Shown one piece after another: positions 9,043 to 17,301 of a stretch of DNA of 64,000 nucleotides. Source of the DNA: Nostoc sp. NMS8. GTDB taxonomy: Bacteria > Cyanobacteriota > Cyanobacteriia > Cyanobacteriales > Nostocaceae. How positions within the stretch are numbered: the first letter of the stretch is position 1; each line of letters opens with the position of its first letter. Where the stretch lies: contig NZ_JABXKK010000090.1 in the NCBI RefSeq assembly GCF_017115045.1, positions 124,001-188,000 on the forward strand, written 5' to 3'. The position numbers and the translations under genes were made by a program. Under the pieces are notes generated by a model, which did not search any database, was not told the DNA's origin, and worked only from the letters and a program-made list of their open reading frames with translations.

Positions 9043-11043
9043 TTATGATGCGAGTTTTCTTCTTGGTGCATCAAGAACAACTTCCGCGACTGAAAAATCA
9101 CGTTTAATTTTCAAGCTGTTGAGATAGGCGATCGGATCGTCGGCGTTAAAGGGAGTACCATCGAAGAGTTTGATCGGTTGGCGAATATAGCTAATATCTA
9201 AACCTAATTCTCGTGCGGCGGTGCTGAAAACTCGCACTCGACACACCCGTTCTACAACTTCTACCCAATTTCTGGGGAAGGGAGTATCACCCCAACGCGC
9301 CAATTGACTCATAATCCAAATTTGTTCGGTGCGACTAGGGCGGTTAATGGCAGACTCAGAATAAAACTGGTGATGGGCATAGTCTTGCAACGGATGGTCT
9401 AAGTCACAAGTGAGACTATCTGGATCTTCAAGTTGAATGTATTCTAAATCAGTGCTGACGTAATCTCGCCCTGCTAAAATTTGCCGAATCTCTTGGGTAT
9501 TTTCGGGATTTGCACAATACTGGCAAGCTTCTAGCAAAGCTTTGGTCAAAGCAATATGCGTATTGGGATAATTTTCTGCCCAATCTTCCCGCACACCAAG
9601 AACTTTACCGGGGTGTCCCAGCCAAACTTCTAAATCGGTAGCGATGGTAAAGCCGACATTTTCCACAGCAGCGCGGTAGTTCCAAGGTTCACCGACGCAG
9701 TAACCGTCAATACTTCCGGCTTTTAAGTCGGCTACCATTTGCGCTGGGGGAATGGTCTTCATATCCACATCAGTATCGGGGTCAATTCCTCCAGCTGCTA
9801 ACCAGTAACGCAGTAATAAGTTGTGCATAGATGCGGGATGCACTACTCCCATTGTGTGCGGTTGTTCGCGGGTGAGAATCAAGTAATTTCTGAAGTCTGA
9901 TAAGGTTTGCACACCTTGGTCGTAAAAGCGTTTTGCTAAGGTTATGGCGTTACCGTTGCGAGTCATGGTGAGGGCGGTGACAACGGGCAGAGGTTGGTTA
10001 TTATGTCCTCCCAAAATTAGCCACATCGGCATCCCTGAAGGCATTTGAGCCGCATCCAAATAGCCGCCAGTCATGCCATCGACGATACCCCGCCAGTTGC
10101 TTTCCCGCACGAGGTTAACTTCATCTAAACCATGCTTGACAAAAAAGCCTTTTTCTTTGGCAACTGCTAAGGGGGCGCAAGCTGTCAGAGGTAAAAAGCC
10201 AATTTCTAGGTTAACTTTTTCCAACCCATGACGGGCAACGTCGGCAGTTTTTCGCGCCCGAATTTTCTTGATCCGTTTCTGCTGATTGAGGAAGTAAATC
10301 ATCTCACTCCGCAAGCTGTAGTAGCTGGGATGTTCTACAACTTCCATGCGCTTGCGGGGTCTGGGAATATCCACTTCTAGAATGTCACCGATTTTAGATT
10401 CGGGGCCGTTGGTTAGCATCACGATTCTGTCAGATAACAGCACCGCTTCATCGACATCATGTGTCACCATCACGGCGGTAACTTGATTTTCTTCGCAGAT
10501 TTGCATGAGTTGTTCTTGCAAATTGCCGCGTGTGAGTGCATCCAATGCACCAAAGGGTTCATCTAGCAAGAGTAATTTGGGACGAATTGCTAAGGCGCGG
10601 GCGATCGCAACTCGCTGCTTTTGTCCACCTGATAACATTCCCGGTTGTTTGTCAGCATGGGGACGCAAACCTACCATATTTATATGTTTTTCGATAATGG
10701 CGTTGCGTTCATCTGCGGGTAAACCTTTCATTACCGAGTCTACGGCGAGGGCAATATTTTCTCTGACTGTCCGCCAAGGTAATAGCGAATAATTTTGGAA
10801 CACCACCATCCTGTCTGGGCCGGGTTTGGTGATTTTTTGTCCTTCGAGAGTGACAATACCTTCAGTTGGCAAATCTAAACCCGCAATCATATTTAATAGA
10901 GTGGATTTACCGCAACCGGAGTGACCAATCAAAGAAATGAATTCTCCTTTCTTAATTTGGAGGTTGATTCCTTTGAGGGCAATATATTTGCCACCACCAG
11001 TTAATTCAAAAACTTTTTCAATTTGATCGACAGCTACAAACAT
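9043..11043 (-). CDS. cmpC: ABC ATPase fused to substrate-binding-like domain, CmpC
   Basis: A 666-residue fusion typical of NrtC/CmpC. Residues 1-250 are an ABC ATPase: Walker A GHSGCGKST, signature LSGGQKQRVAIARAL, Walker B LLLLDEPFGALDA, switch VTHDVDEA. Residues about 280-666 resemble the periplasmic binding protein (EIGFLPLTACAPLAVAKEKGFF, GYCVGEPWNYRA, HPGKVLGVREDW) but remain cytoplasmic. In NrtC the fused domain regulates transport. The protein pairs with CmpD below the CmpB channel. It follows cmpB after a 236-bp spacer with a foldback and precedes the 42-bp array. Its ATPase half alone does not separate bicarbonate from nitrate transporters; the cmpA motif decides. Confidence 0.85.
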   Translation of the reverse strand: MFVAVDQIEKVFELTGGGKYIALKGINLQIKKGEFISLIGHSGCGKSTLLNMIAGLDLPTEGIVTLEGQKITKPGPDRMVVFQNYSLLPWRTVRENIALAVDSVMKGLPADERNAIIEKHINMVGLRPHADKQPGMLSGGQKQRVAIARALAIRPKLLLLDEPFGALDALTRGNLQEQLMQICEENQVTAVMVTHDVDEAVLLSDRIVMLTNGPESKIGDILEVDIPRPRKRMEVVEHPSYYSLRSEMIYFLNQQKRIKKIRARKTADVARHGLEKVNLEIGFLPLTACAPLAVAKEKGFFVKHGLDEVNLVRESNWRGIVDGMTGGYLDAAQMPSGMPMWLILGGHNNQPLPVVTALTMTRNGNAITLAKRFYDQGVQTLSDFRNYLILTREQPHTMGVVHPASMHNLLLRYWLAAGGIDPDTDVDMKTIPPAQMVADLKAGSIDGYCVGEPWNYRAAVENVGFTIATDLEVWLGHPGKVLGVREDWAENYPNTHIALTKALLEACQYCANPENTQEIRQILAGRDYVSTDLEYIQLEDPDSLTCDLDHPLQDYAHHQFYSESAINRPSRTEQIWIMSQLARWGDTPFPRNWVEVVERVCRVRVFSTAARELGLDISYIRQPIKLFDGTPFNADDPIAYLNSLKIKRDFSVAEVVLDAPRRKLAS

Positions 11044-11134
11044 ACTTATTTATCCTTTGTCATTTGTCCTTTGTCCTTGGTATCTAGTCATTAGGTCGTG
11101 TTTTCAAACTTCTCTTTAAGCACCCTAGTCTTTA

Positions 11135-11215
11135 AAGATCCCCCCAACCCCCCTTAAAAGAGGGGCTTTTAGAGTTTCTTTCCCCCCCTTTTTAAGGGGG
11201 GTTAGGGGGGATCTT
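11135..11215. repeat. 81-bp palindromic repeat between cmpC and cmpB
   Basis: The left end AAGATCCCCCCAACCCCCC is mirrored by a right end GGGGGGTTAGGGGGGATCTT, with a second complementary pair inside. The same palindromic core makes up the centre of the two 136-bp elements at 12175 and 13862. It would form a very stable hairpin in the operon mRNA. Confidence 0.8.
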
Positions 11216-11279
11216 CGAGTTTTAAAACAGTCCCTAGTCCTTAGTTTTTTATAAATGACTAATGACTAATAATTAATGA

Positions 11280-12119
11280 CTACTTTTGCTCTGCTGGTAA
11301 AATTTTGTTTTGTAGCCAACTCATCGCTTTATCTAGCACCAAGCCGACAATGCCGATGTAAATTAGAGCTAAAATTACTTCGCTGACGTTGTTATTTTGA
11401 TAAGCGTCCCAGATAAAAAAGCCAATGCCGACAATACCAGACATGACGATTTCGGCGGCGATAATCGCTAACCATGCTAAACCGATCGCAATTCTTAAGC
11501 CGGTAAAGATGTAGGGTAATGCCGCCGGAATCAAAATATTGGTGAAATATTCTTTGCGGCTAAGTTGCAGAACTTTGGCGACGTTGTTGTAATCTTGGGG
11601 AATTTGGGTAACGCCGACAGCAGTGTTAATTAAGATGGGCCAAATTGCAGTGATGAAAATTACGAATAAGGCGGCTGGTTCGTTTTGTCGTAAGGCTGCT
11701 AAAGAAATTGGAACCCAGGCTAGAGGTGGTACAGTCCGCAGTAGTTGAAAGATGGGGTCTAATGCTTTGGACATGGTTTTATTCACCCCAATTAAAATGC
11801 CCAAACCAATACCAACGATCGCAGCTAGGGTATAACTGATAGCAACTCGTTGCAAACTAGCAAGAATCTGCCAGAATAAACCTTTATCAATGCCACCTCG
11901 GTCATAAAATGGCCAGAAAATCAGCACCCAAGTGTCTTGAATAACTTGTATCGGCCCTGGTAATGTGGCTCCCGGAGTCCAAGCGAAGAGTTGCCAGATA
12001 ATGAGGAAGATGGCGATCGCGATCGTTGGTGGTATGAGGTCAGGAAATTGCTTTTGCAGGCTGGCTATAAAGCTATTACTAAATCTAGGACTTGCAGGGC
12101 GTTTTTGGGCGAGTGTCAT
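11280..12119 (-). CDS. cmpB: Bicarbonate-type ABC transporter permease CmpB
   Basis: A 279-residue inner-membrane permease of the NrtB/CmpB (BPD_transp_1) family with about six hydrophobic segments. The EAA loop that docks the ATPases is visible as VAKVLQLSRKEYFTNILIPAALPYIFTGLR. A short cytoplasmic N terminus is followed by the first membrane helix (IPPTIAIAIFLIIWQLF). It sits second in the operon between cmpA and cmpC. Bicarbonate is inferred as the substrate from the binding protein; the permease itself cannot discriminate nitrate from bicarbonate. Confidence 0.85.
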   Translation of the reverse strand: MTLAQKRPASPRFSNSFIASLQKQFPDLIPPTIAIAIFLIIWQLFAWTPGATLPGPIQVIQDTWVLIFWPFYDRGGIDKGLFWQILASLQRVAISYTLAAIVGIGLGILIGVNKTMSKALDPIFQLLRTVPPLAWVPISLAALRQNEPAALFVIFITAIWPILINTAVGVTQIPQDYNNVAKVLQLSRKEYFTNILIPAALPYIFTGLRIAIGLAWLAIIAAEIVMSGIVGIGFFIWDAYQNNNVSEVILALIYIGIVGLVLDKAMSWLQNKILPAEQK

Positions 12120-12174
12120 AATGCTGTATTCTCCTGAAATTTTATTTGTTATTTGTCCGTTGTCATTTGTCAGT

Positions 12175-12310
12175 CAATACGGTTCGGTTAGTATATTTGG
12201 CTCTCGGAGATCCCCCCCAACCCCCCTTTTTTAAGGGGGGCTTTTCCTCCTATTTACCCCCTTTTTAAGGGGGTCGCCGTAGGCGGGGGGATCTTATGCA
12301 AACCGTATTG
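12175..12310. mobile_element. 136-bp MITE-like element, copy 1 (cmpB-cmpA spacer)
   Basis: It begins CAATACGGTTCGGTTA and ends AACCGTATTG, giving inverted termini of at least 10 bp. The centre is the C/G palindrome (GATCCCCCC...GGGGGGATC). There is no coding capacity. A second copy of exactly the same length lies at 13862-13997, so the two copies flank cmpA. Mobility would have to be supplied in trans. Confidence 0.8.
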
Positions 12311-12329
12311 CTTTGTCAGTTACCAATGA

Positions 12330-13712
12330 CTAAATACTGACCTTCTTAATTTTCAAACTCTTCAAATATTGTTCTGGCTTTTTGGGGTCAAATTTTATGC
12401 CATCAAAAAATTCTTCTACACCACGGGATGTATTTGTAGGAATATCAGCAACGGCAATCCCAGCTTCTTTGGCAGCTTCTTTCCAAATATCTTCGCGGTT
12501 GACTTTGTTGATAAGTTCCTTAGCTTTAGCAGCATTATTGTCTACGTAATCTTTTGGTAAGAATCCCCAACGAACGTTTTCAGTGATGAACCATAGATCG
12601 TGACTCTTATATGGATAAGAAACATTACCTTTTTCATCTTTCCAGTAGTAAGCAGCCATTGATTTATCATTAATTTTGCGACCATCACCCATGTCATATT
12701 TACCTTGGTATGGATCGGCTAGAATTTCCGGTGAAGAAAGATTGAAATAATTTCGTCCAGCCAGAATTCCAGCCGCTTCTTTGCGGTTGTCAAAATTATC
12801 TAGCCACTGTTGGGCTTCCATAATTCCTTTTAAAATTGCTTTGGTAGCCTTGGGATTTTTATCAACCCAATCGCCTCTTATAGCGAGATATTCTTCAGGA
12901 TGATTTTTCCAAATTTCTGCGGTTAATGCTGCTACGTAGCCGATTTTGTCTTGCACTAGGCGATAAGGCCAGGGGTCGCCTGTACTAAAGGCATCCATTG
13001 TTCCAGTTTTCATGTTGGCTACAGTTTGCGCCGCCGGTACTGTGAGCAACTTGACATCTGCATCCGGGTCTAAGCCGCCTGCTGCTAACCAGTAGCGAAT
13101 CCACAAATCTTGGTTGACGTGGGGAAAAGTGAATGCAGCTGTGAAGGGTGTTGAAGATTTTAATTCCTTAAATAAAGACTTAGCGCTAGCGAGTTGTAAA
13201 CTAATACCTTTGCCTTGGTGCTTGTTTGCGATCGCAATTCCATTTCCATGTGTAATTAACTGACATAATACATACATGGGAATTTTTTGATTGCCCTTGG
13301 TAATTAAACCTTCTGTAATTAAATGTGGCATTGGCATTTGCCATTGACCGCCATCTATACCGCCACCCGCAGAACCAATTTCTACATTGTCTCTGGCTGC
13401 ACCCCAAGAAGCTTGTTTGGAAAGGTCAACATTCTTCATCCCATACTTGGCAAAAAAGCCTTTTTCTTTAGCAATAATTAAAGGAGCCGCTTCTACAATA
13501 GGGATATATCCCAGCTTGACTGTAGTAGTTTCTGGTGTTTGTTCGGGACTAATATTAACAACAGATTTAGCAGTTGGTTGTATTTGAGTGCTTCCCCCAG
13601 TGAGATTTTCAGGAGGATTACCCAAACAGCCTTTGAGGAATATAGTACCCGCAGATGCTCCGGCTGTGAAGATAAATTTGCGACGGGAAATTTGATTAAA
13701 AAATTCTGTCAT
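12330..13712 (-). CDS. cmpA: Bicarbonate-binding lipoprotein CmpA (NrtA family)
   Basis: A 460-residue substrate-binding lipoprotein. The N terminus has a twin-arginine motif (SRRKF, R10/R11) and a lipobox with C29 (IFLKGC), so it is probably anchored outside the plasma membrane. The mature part has KLGYIPIVEAAPLIIAKEKG and GSAGGGIDGGQWQMPMP. The key residue is E274 in HPEE (271-274). In structurally studied NrtA the matching residue is Lys, which holds nitrate (HPEK), while CmpA has Glu. The GGQWQMPMP stretch is also CmpA-like. I therefore call high-affinity bicarbonate uptake for the CO2-concentrating mechanism. It is the first gene of the operon, and no nirA precedes it. General databases often label such proteins nitrate transporters. 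Confidence 0.82.
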   Translation of the reverse strand: MTEFFNQISRRKFIFTAGASAGTIFLKGCLGNPPENLTGGSTQIQPTAKSVVNISPEQTPETTTVKLGYIPIVEAAPLIIAKEKGFFAKYGMKNVDLSKQASWGAARDNVEIGSAGGGIDGGQWQMPMPHLITEGLITKGNQKIPMYVLCQLITHGNGIAIANKHQGKGISLQLASAKSLFKELKSSTPFTAAFTFPHVNQDLWIRYWLAAGGLDPDADVKLLTVPAAQTVANMKTGTMDAFSTGDPWPYRLVQDKIGYVAALTAEIWKNHPEEYLAIRGDWVDKNPKATKAILKGIMEAQQWLDNFDNRKEAAGILAGRNYFNLSSPEILADPYQGKYDMGDGRKINDKSMAAYYWKDEKGNVSYPYKSHDLWFITENVRWGFLPKDYVDNNAAKAKELINKVNREDIWKEAAKEAGIAVADIPTNTSRGVEEFFDGIKFDPKKPEQYLKSLKIKKVSI

Positions 13713-13786
13713 AATATCTCCTGAAAAGGTAAATGTTATTTTTTATAGCTATGATAATTTAGGCAAGAAACACAATGTTTTTTGCA

Positions 13787-13800
13787 TTATTAATGATTAA
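13787..13800. promoter_or_regulatory. Possible CmpR site, TTA-N8-TAA
   Basis: A TTA-N8-TAA motif lies about 75-90 bp before the cmpA start. The LysR-type low-CO2 activator CmpR is known to prefer TTA-N7/8-TAA. The region is AT-rich, so a chance match is quite possible. No cmpR gene is adjacent. Confidence 0.3.
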
Positions 13801-13861
13801 TCAAGCTATATTTGACCAAGCGATCGCAGCCATTTCATCAATGAAATAGCTATCTGTATAA

Positions 13862-13997
13862 CAATACGGTTCGATTAGTGATATTTTGCCCAGGAGATCC
13901 CCCCAACCCCCCCTTTTTAAGGGGGGCTTATAAACCTCTTTTACCCCCTTAAAAAGGGGGTCGCCGTAGGCGGGGGGATCTTAACCGAACCGTATTG
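13862..13997. mobile_element. 136-bp MITE-like element, copy 2 (upstream of cmpA)
   Basis: Left end CAATACGGTTCGATTA, right end TTAACCGAACCGTATTG; the arms pair over about 16 bp. The core and length match copy 1 at 12175-12310, including the internal TCGCCGTAGGCG segment. Isolated end-like sequences (TGAACTGTATTGG near 31068, TGAACCGTATTAA near 54573) suggest more, decayed copies. Confidence 0.8.
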
Positions 13998-14523
13998 ACC
14001 TCTATAAGAACTCGGTTAAATTCTTGACTCTGCTTTTTTAATCTGATGCAGAGGTGTCATTCACCTTGTTGAAATCAGTTTACAGCCTTTGAAGCCGAAA
14101 TTATTAACTTTGATTCGGGATTATTAAACAAATATTAGATTGAATGTATAAGTAAAAATTTATCTATTTTCCTTAACTATAGGAATAATTTTTAATATAT
14201 CAACTCCTATTTATAGAGACTATTATGTTTACTTTATGATTAACTATTTTCACTTCTTTTGTAACTTAATTTTAGTAGTTATTTGTCATCTATAAGTTTT
14301 TATTTATCACAACCATTATGTTATCCCGATAATTTAGGAGCGCGCTGCGATGAGAGTGAGATGGTAAGGCTGGGAAAGTTGAAGACCTAAGCAAATACTC
14401 CAAATAGGTGTATTTATTATCCAGCGATCGCAACTATCTGCCAATTGAATTAATGATTGCAACACATCTTTGGCTCAAGACGCGATGACTCGCGTCTCTA
14501 CAACGCAAATAATTGGGAGTAGT
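13998..14523. other. AT-rich spacer between argJ and the cmp region, no gene seen
   Basis: About 525 bp of AT-rich DNA. I looked for NtcA boxes (GTA-N8-TAC) and found none, which agrees with this not being a nitrate operon. The last part (near 14475-14505) has a short palindrome around GACGCGATGACTCGCGTC. No coding stretch was recognised. Confidence 0.5.
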
Positions 14524-15765
14524 TCAGGTAGTGTATTCGGCGTTAATCTTCACGTAGTCATAACTCAAATCACAACCCCAAGCTTTACCCACACCATAAC
14601 CATTGCCAACATTAACGGAGATTAACACCGTATCTTGTTGGAGATAAGCACTTGTCGCTGCTTTTTTCAAATAAGCACTCGCTGCTGCGCGATCAAAAGT
14701 TAAGGGTTGCCCATTTTCTAACATTAAGAAATCCCCTAGCTTAATTTGCAGGTTTTCTTGCTCAAAGGGCACACCTGCACGTCCGGCGGCGGCGGCGATA
14801 CGTCCCCAATTGGGATCGCGTCCAAAGATTGCAGATTTAACTAAGGATGAACCAGCGATGGTTTTGGCAATTTGACGCGCTGAGAGTTCATCATGAGCGC
14901 CAGTTACTTCTACTTCAATGAGACAAGTTGCACCTTCACCATCACGAGCGATCGCTTTGGCTAAATGCTGACAAACTGCTGTTAACATCGCCTCTAATTT
15001 CTCTGCTTCTGCGCCCCATTCTATAATTGCTGGGGTACGAGATTGACCATTTGCCAAGGCAATTAAGCTGTCGTTGGTGCTGGTATCACCATCCACGGTA
15101 ATGGAATTAAAGCTTCTATCAGCTGCCCTTGCTAACATTTGTTGCCAAAGAGCTGGCGAAACCACAGCATCACAAGTAACAAATGCCAGCATGGTTGCCA
15201 TATTGGGGTGAATCATACCGGAACCCTTGGCAATACCGCCAATTCGTACCGGGCGATCGCTTATAGTTGTCTCTAGGGCAATGGATTTTGTTACCAAATC
15301 TGTAGTGATAATTGCCCCAGCAGCGGCATCTGAGCCTGTTTCTGATAGTGCTGCTACTACCTTGGGAATCCCACTTCGCAAGGCATCCATCTTAATTCTT
15401 TGACCAATCACCCCAGTGGAAGCCAATAACACAGATTCAGATGAGATATTCAAGGCTTGGGCTATTGCCAGCGCAGACTCTAAAGCATCAAACCAGCCTT
15501 GATTACCTGTAGCAGCATTTGCTTGTCCAGCATTACAGAGAATGGCACGAGCGCTCTGTTTAGCTTGCAAGCGTTGGCGACAATAGTCTACACAGGCTGC
15601 TTTGACTTGGCTAGTGGTGAATACACCTGCTGCGATCGCTTCCACCTCTGAAAATATCAAAGCTAAATCTGGCAACCCTGAAGGTTTCAATCCTGCGGTA
15701 ATTCCCGCCGCCTGATATCCTCTTGGTGCTGTGATGCCACCTGTTATTTCTTGCCAATCTGCCAT
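14524..15765 (-). CDS. argJ: Bifunctional ornithine acetyltransferase / N-acetylglutamate synthase ArgJ
   Basis: A 413-residue Ntn-fold enzyme of arginine synthesis. It moves the acetyl group from N-acetylornithine to glutamate and can also make N-acetylglutamate from acetyl-CoA. The precursor self-cleaves before the nucleophilic Thr in the conserved HPNMATMLAF; here this is A190-T191, giving alpha and beta chains. The oxyanion region STGVIGQ and the C-terminal GRDPNWGRI and NGYGVGKAWGCDL motifs are present. Length is normal and the start MADWQEI is the family start. It acts in the cytoplasm and lies apart from other arg genes. Confidence 0.96.
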   Translation of the reverse strand: MADWQEITGGITAPRGYQAAGITAGLKPSGLPDLALIFSEVEAIAAGVFTTSQVKAACVDYCRQRLQAKQSARAILCNAGQANAATGNQGWFDALESALAIAQALNISSESVLLASTGVIGQRIKMDALRSGIPKVVAALSETGSDAAAGAIITTDLVTKSIALETTISDRPVRIGGIAKGSGMIHPNMATMLAFVTCDAVVSPALWQQMLARAADRSFNSITVDGDTSTNDSLIALANGQSRTPAIIEWGAEAEKLEAMLTAVCQHLAKAIARDGEGATCLIEVEVTGAHDELSARQIAKTIAGSSLVKSAIFGRDPNWGRIAAAAGRAGVPFEQENLQIKLGDFLMLENGQPLTFDRAAASAYLKKAATSAYLQQDTVLISVNVGNGYGVGKAWGCDLSYDYVKINAEYTT

Positions 15766-16198
15766 TATTCTTCAGGGTAATTGAAAGTTTGAGAGATTTA
15801 AAAACCCTCCACACAAATGAAGGGCTATCGCATCAGTTCACTGGAATTATTTTACACAATTCCTGGAATAGTAAGTTAACTACTTTGCTCATCAAAACTC
15901 CTGGGTATGAAACCCCGTGCTTTTAGCTGTTCAGTGACGTTTGCTTTGAGTGAGTCACGGTAGTTAATCAATTCCTTGGTCAGTTCATTCTCTGGTAGCC
16001 TTCCAGTTTTCACGCCAGTTACCCCTTTCCGAAGTGAGCAAGTAGTAAGCGCCTGCCTGCGATCGTCAGTCCTCATTCTGTGCGGGTAATCGTTGCTTTT
16101 TTATTAGATGATTAAAGTTATACCGCTTACTTCTCAAAAGCTTCTCCCATCTTATCCTTAGTCATTTATCCAATTGATGACCGAAAACGTAAACGATA
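15766..16198. other. Spacer upstream of argJ, at most one doubtful small ORF
   Basis: A minus-strand open frame at 15876-16076 could encode 66 residues (starting MRTDDRRQAL), but it lacks a ribosome-binding site and any recognisable family, so I do not call it. The rest shows no feature I can support. Confidence 0.35.
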
Positions 16199-16306
16199 CA
16201 AGCCCCTGAATTTATTTATGGAGGAGCAAAAAAATGTATTTCTAGACGCACAGCGCAAGAAATACTACGTCCTTGTTTCAAGCCCCTAAATTTATTCATG
16301 GGGATT
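16199..16306. mobile_element. Palindrome-ended remnant (PATE / IS200-605-like scar)
   Basis: Two near-copies of CAAGCCCCTRAATTTATTYA start near 16199 and 16277, about 78 bp apart, and the second forms a CCCC/GGGG hairpin. Subterminal palindromes of this sort mark IS200/IS605 elements and their non-autonomous palindrome-associated derivatives in filamentous cyanobacteria. No transposase remains. The element sits directly before a toxin-gene remnant. Confidence 0.4.
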
Positions 16307-16324
16307 GTAATTTTTAATTTTTAA

Positions 16325-16447
16325 TTCCCCAAAGGGGTTGACCATGCCATTTTGATTGTCGAGGTGTTCAATAAAACTACCCGAACAATACCTGAGCAAG
16401 TGATTGAAAATTGTCAAAAGCGATTGAGTAAATATTATAATGATTGA
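16325..16447 (+). pseudogene. 3' remnant of a RelE/HigB-like toxin gene
   Basis: An open frame without a start encodes about 40 residues ending in HAILIVEVFNK, TTRTIPEQVIENC and QKRLSKYYND before the stop at 16445-16447. This resembles the C terminus of RelE/ParE-superfamily (Gp49-like/HigB) toxins, which usually read VFxKKTQxTPxxVIxxCKxRL. The N-terminal half is missing and is replaced by the palindrome-ended repeat at 16199-16306. The stop overlaps the start of the next gene by 8 bp, an arrangement often seen when an antitoxin gene follows its toxin. Too short to be active. Confidence 0.5.
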
Positions 16448-16808
16448 CCCCTACGACTTTGAAAATGATGACTTTGATCTTGAGGATGAGGATTTATTGA
16501 ATATAAAACCCATCAGCCAAATGACTGAAAGGGAAAAGCTACAGAGGTTTAAGTGGTTCTTCGACAGCAGCAGCCGTGCTATGTTGCAAGACTGTCTATT
16601 TCGCATTATCAATTACGAAGATGGTACGGGTACATTAGAAATTCTTTGCCCTAATGAAGTTGTAAGGCAACGCCTTTCCAAGAAAAAGCGGAAAATTACC
16701 AACAACATTAACACCTGCTGGAGTCATATTAGATGGTTTTCGCTATGTGTCCAGCAAGATAGTGAGTTGGATTGTCAGAAGTTTACCCGTAATGGTGATT
16801 TGGTTTAG
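16440..16808 (+). CDS. Unrecognised 122-residue acidic protein
   Basis: I do not recognise this family. The first 20 residues are very acidic (DPYDFENDDFDLEDED) and the middle reads REKLQRFKWFFDSSSRAML, with a lysine cluster at LSKKKRKI. No membrane segment or signal peptide is visible. The ATG overlaps the end of a toxin-gene remnant by 8 bp, so the two were probably once co-transcribed; a role as antitoxin or companion is only a guess. The final residues may be affected by the G-rich repeat that begins right after the stop. Codon use looks like that of neighbouring genes. Confidence 0.55.
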   Translation: MIDPYDFENDDFDLEDEDLLNIKPISQMTEREKLQRFKWFFDSSSRAMLQDCLFRIINYEDGTGTLEILCPNEVVRQRLSKKKRKITNNINTCWSHIRWFSLCVQQDSELDCQKFTRNGDLV

Positions 16809-16809
16809 G

Positions 16810-16905
16810 GGATTGGGAACTGGGGACTGGGGAAGAAGCAAGGGAGAAGAATTTTCCCCTCCGCACCCTGCCCCTCTGCCTCTTTTCAATGCCCCATGCC
16901 CACTA
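16810..16905. repeat. G-rich dispersed repeat
   Basis: GGGGATTGGGAACTGGGGAC is followed by an inverted block containing CCGCACCCTGCCCCTCTGCC. The same blocks, in either order, occur near 20355-20400, 35704-35760, 39545-39570, 47703-47815, 48625-48800, 51722-51812 and, inside a gene, 57180-57255. Confidence 0.8.
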
Positions 16906-17074
16906 CGGCAGCCCTATCTCTTCATAATCTTTTTTTGGCGAAGGTATTGCGTAGGCGAGGCAGTTTTAATTCATACTTCTTAATCTACCATCTACGTATA
17001 CTTATTTTTACAGTAGCGGGATAACTCCTGTGAACGGTTACTGCAAGACAACCATCAAAACACCGAGCGAAAAA

Positions 17075-17110
17075 GTAGGAAAAGTAGGAAAAGTAGGAAA
17101 AGTGGGGAAA
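17075..17110. repeat. 9-bp tandem repeat (GTAGGAAAA)x4
   Basis: Three perfect GTAGGAAAA units are followed by a variant GTGGGGAAA. It lies about 190 bp upstream of the ATPase gene at 17302, in an otherwise featureless AT-rich spacer (16906-17301). Confidence 0.85.
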
Positions 17111-17301
17111 ACAGATAATTGATGTCAGTGTTTACTATCAAGCAAGTATAATGTAACTTAGTTGATTAGAGTTCCAAGGAATTTTAAGAAAAATAAAATA
17201 AGAGTGTATCAAAAATGGCTACATTGAATTACAGTTTCAGTAGTTAAATAGAAAAAGTTATTGCTTTTGGTACTGATTTATAGTAAATACCTGAAAGAAC
17301 A

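Noticed and set aside
8707..9127. Proteins of repeated NPPFISVN or TEIKGGFIQF units
   Set aside because: They exist only because the repeat length is divisible by three; the frames are open on both strands and lack start signals.
7553..13712. nrtABCD nitrate transporter
   Set aside because: The binding protein has HPEE instead of HPEK and CmpA-like motifs, no nirA or narB adjoins, and no GTA-N8-TAC NtcA box was found upstream.
13862..13873. NtcA box at GTATAACAATAC
   Set aside because: The spacing between GTA and TAC is six bases instead of eight, and it overlaps the end of a mobile element.
15876..16076. 66-residue minus-strand ORF
   Set aside because: No ribosome-binding site, no family, no conserved neighbour; kept only as a remark.
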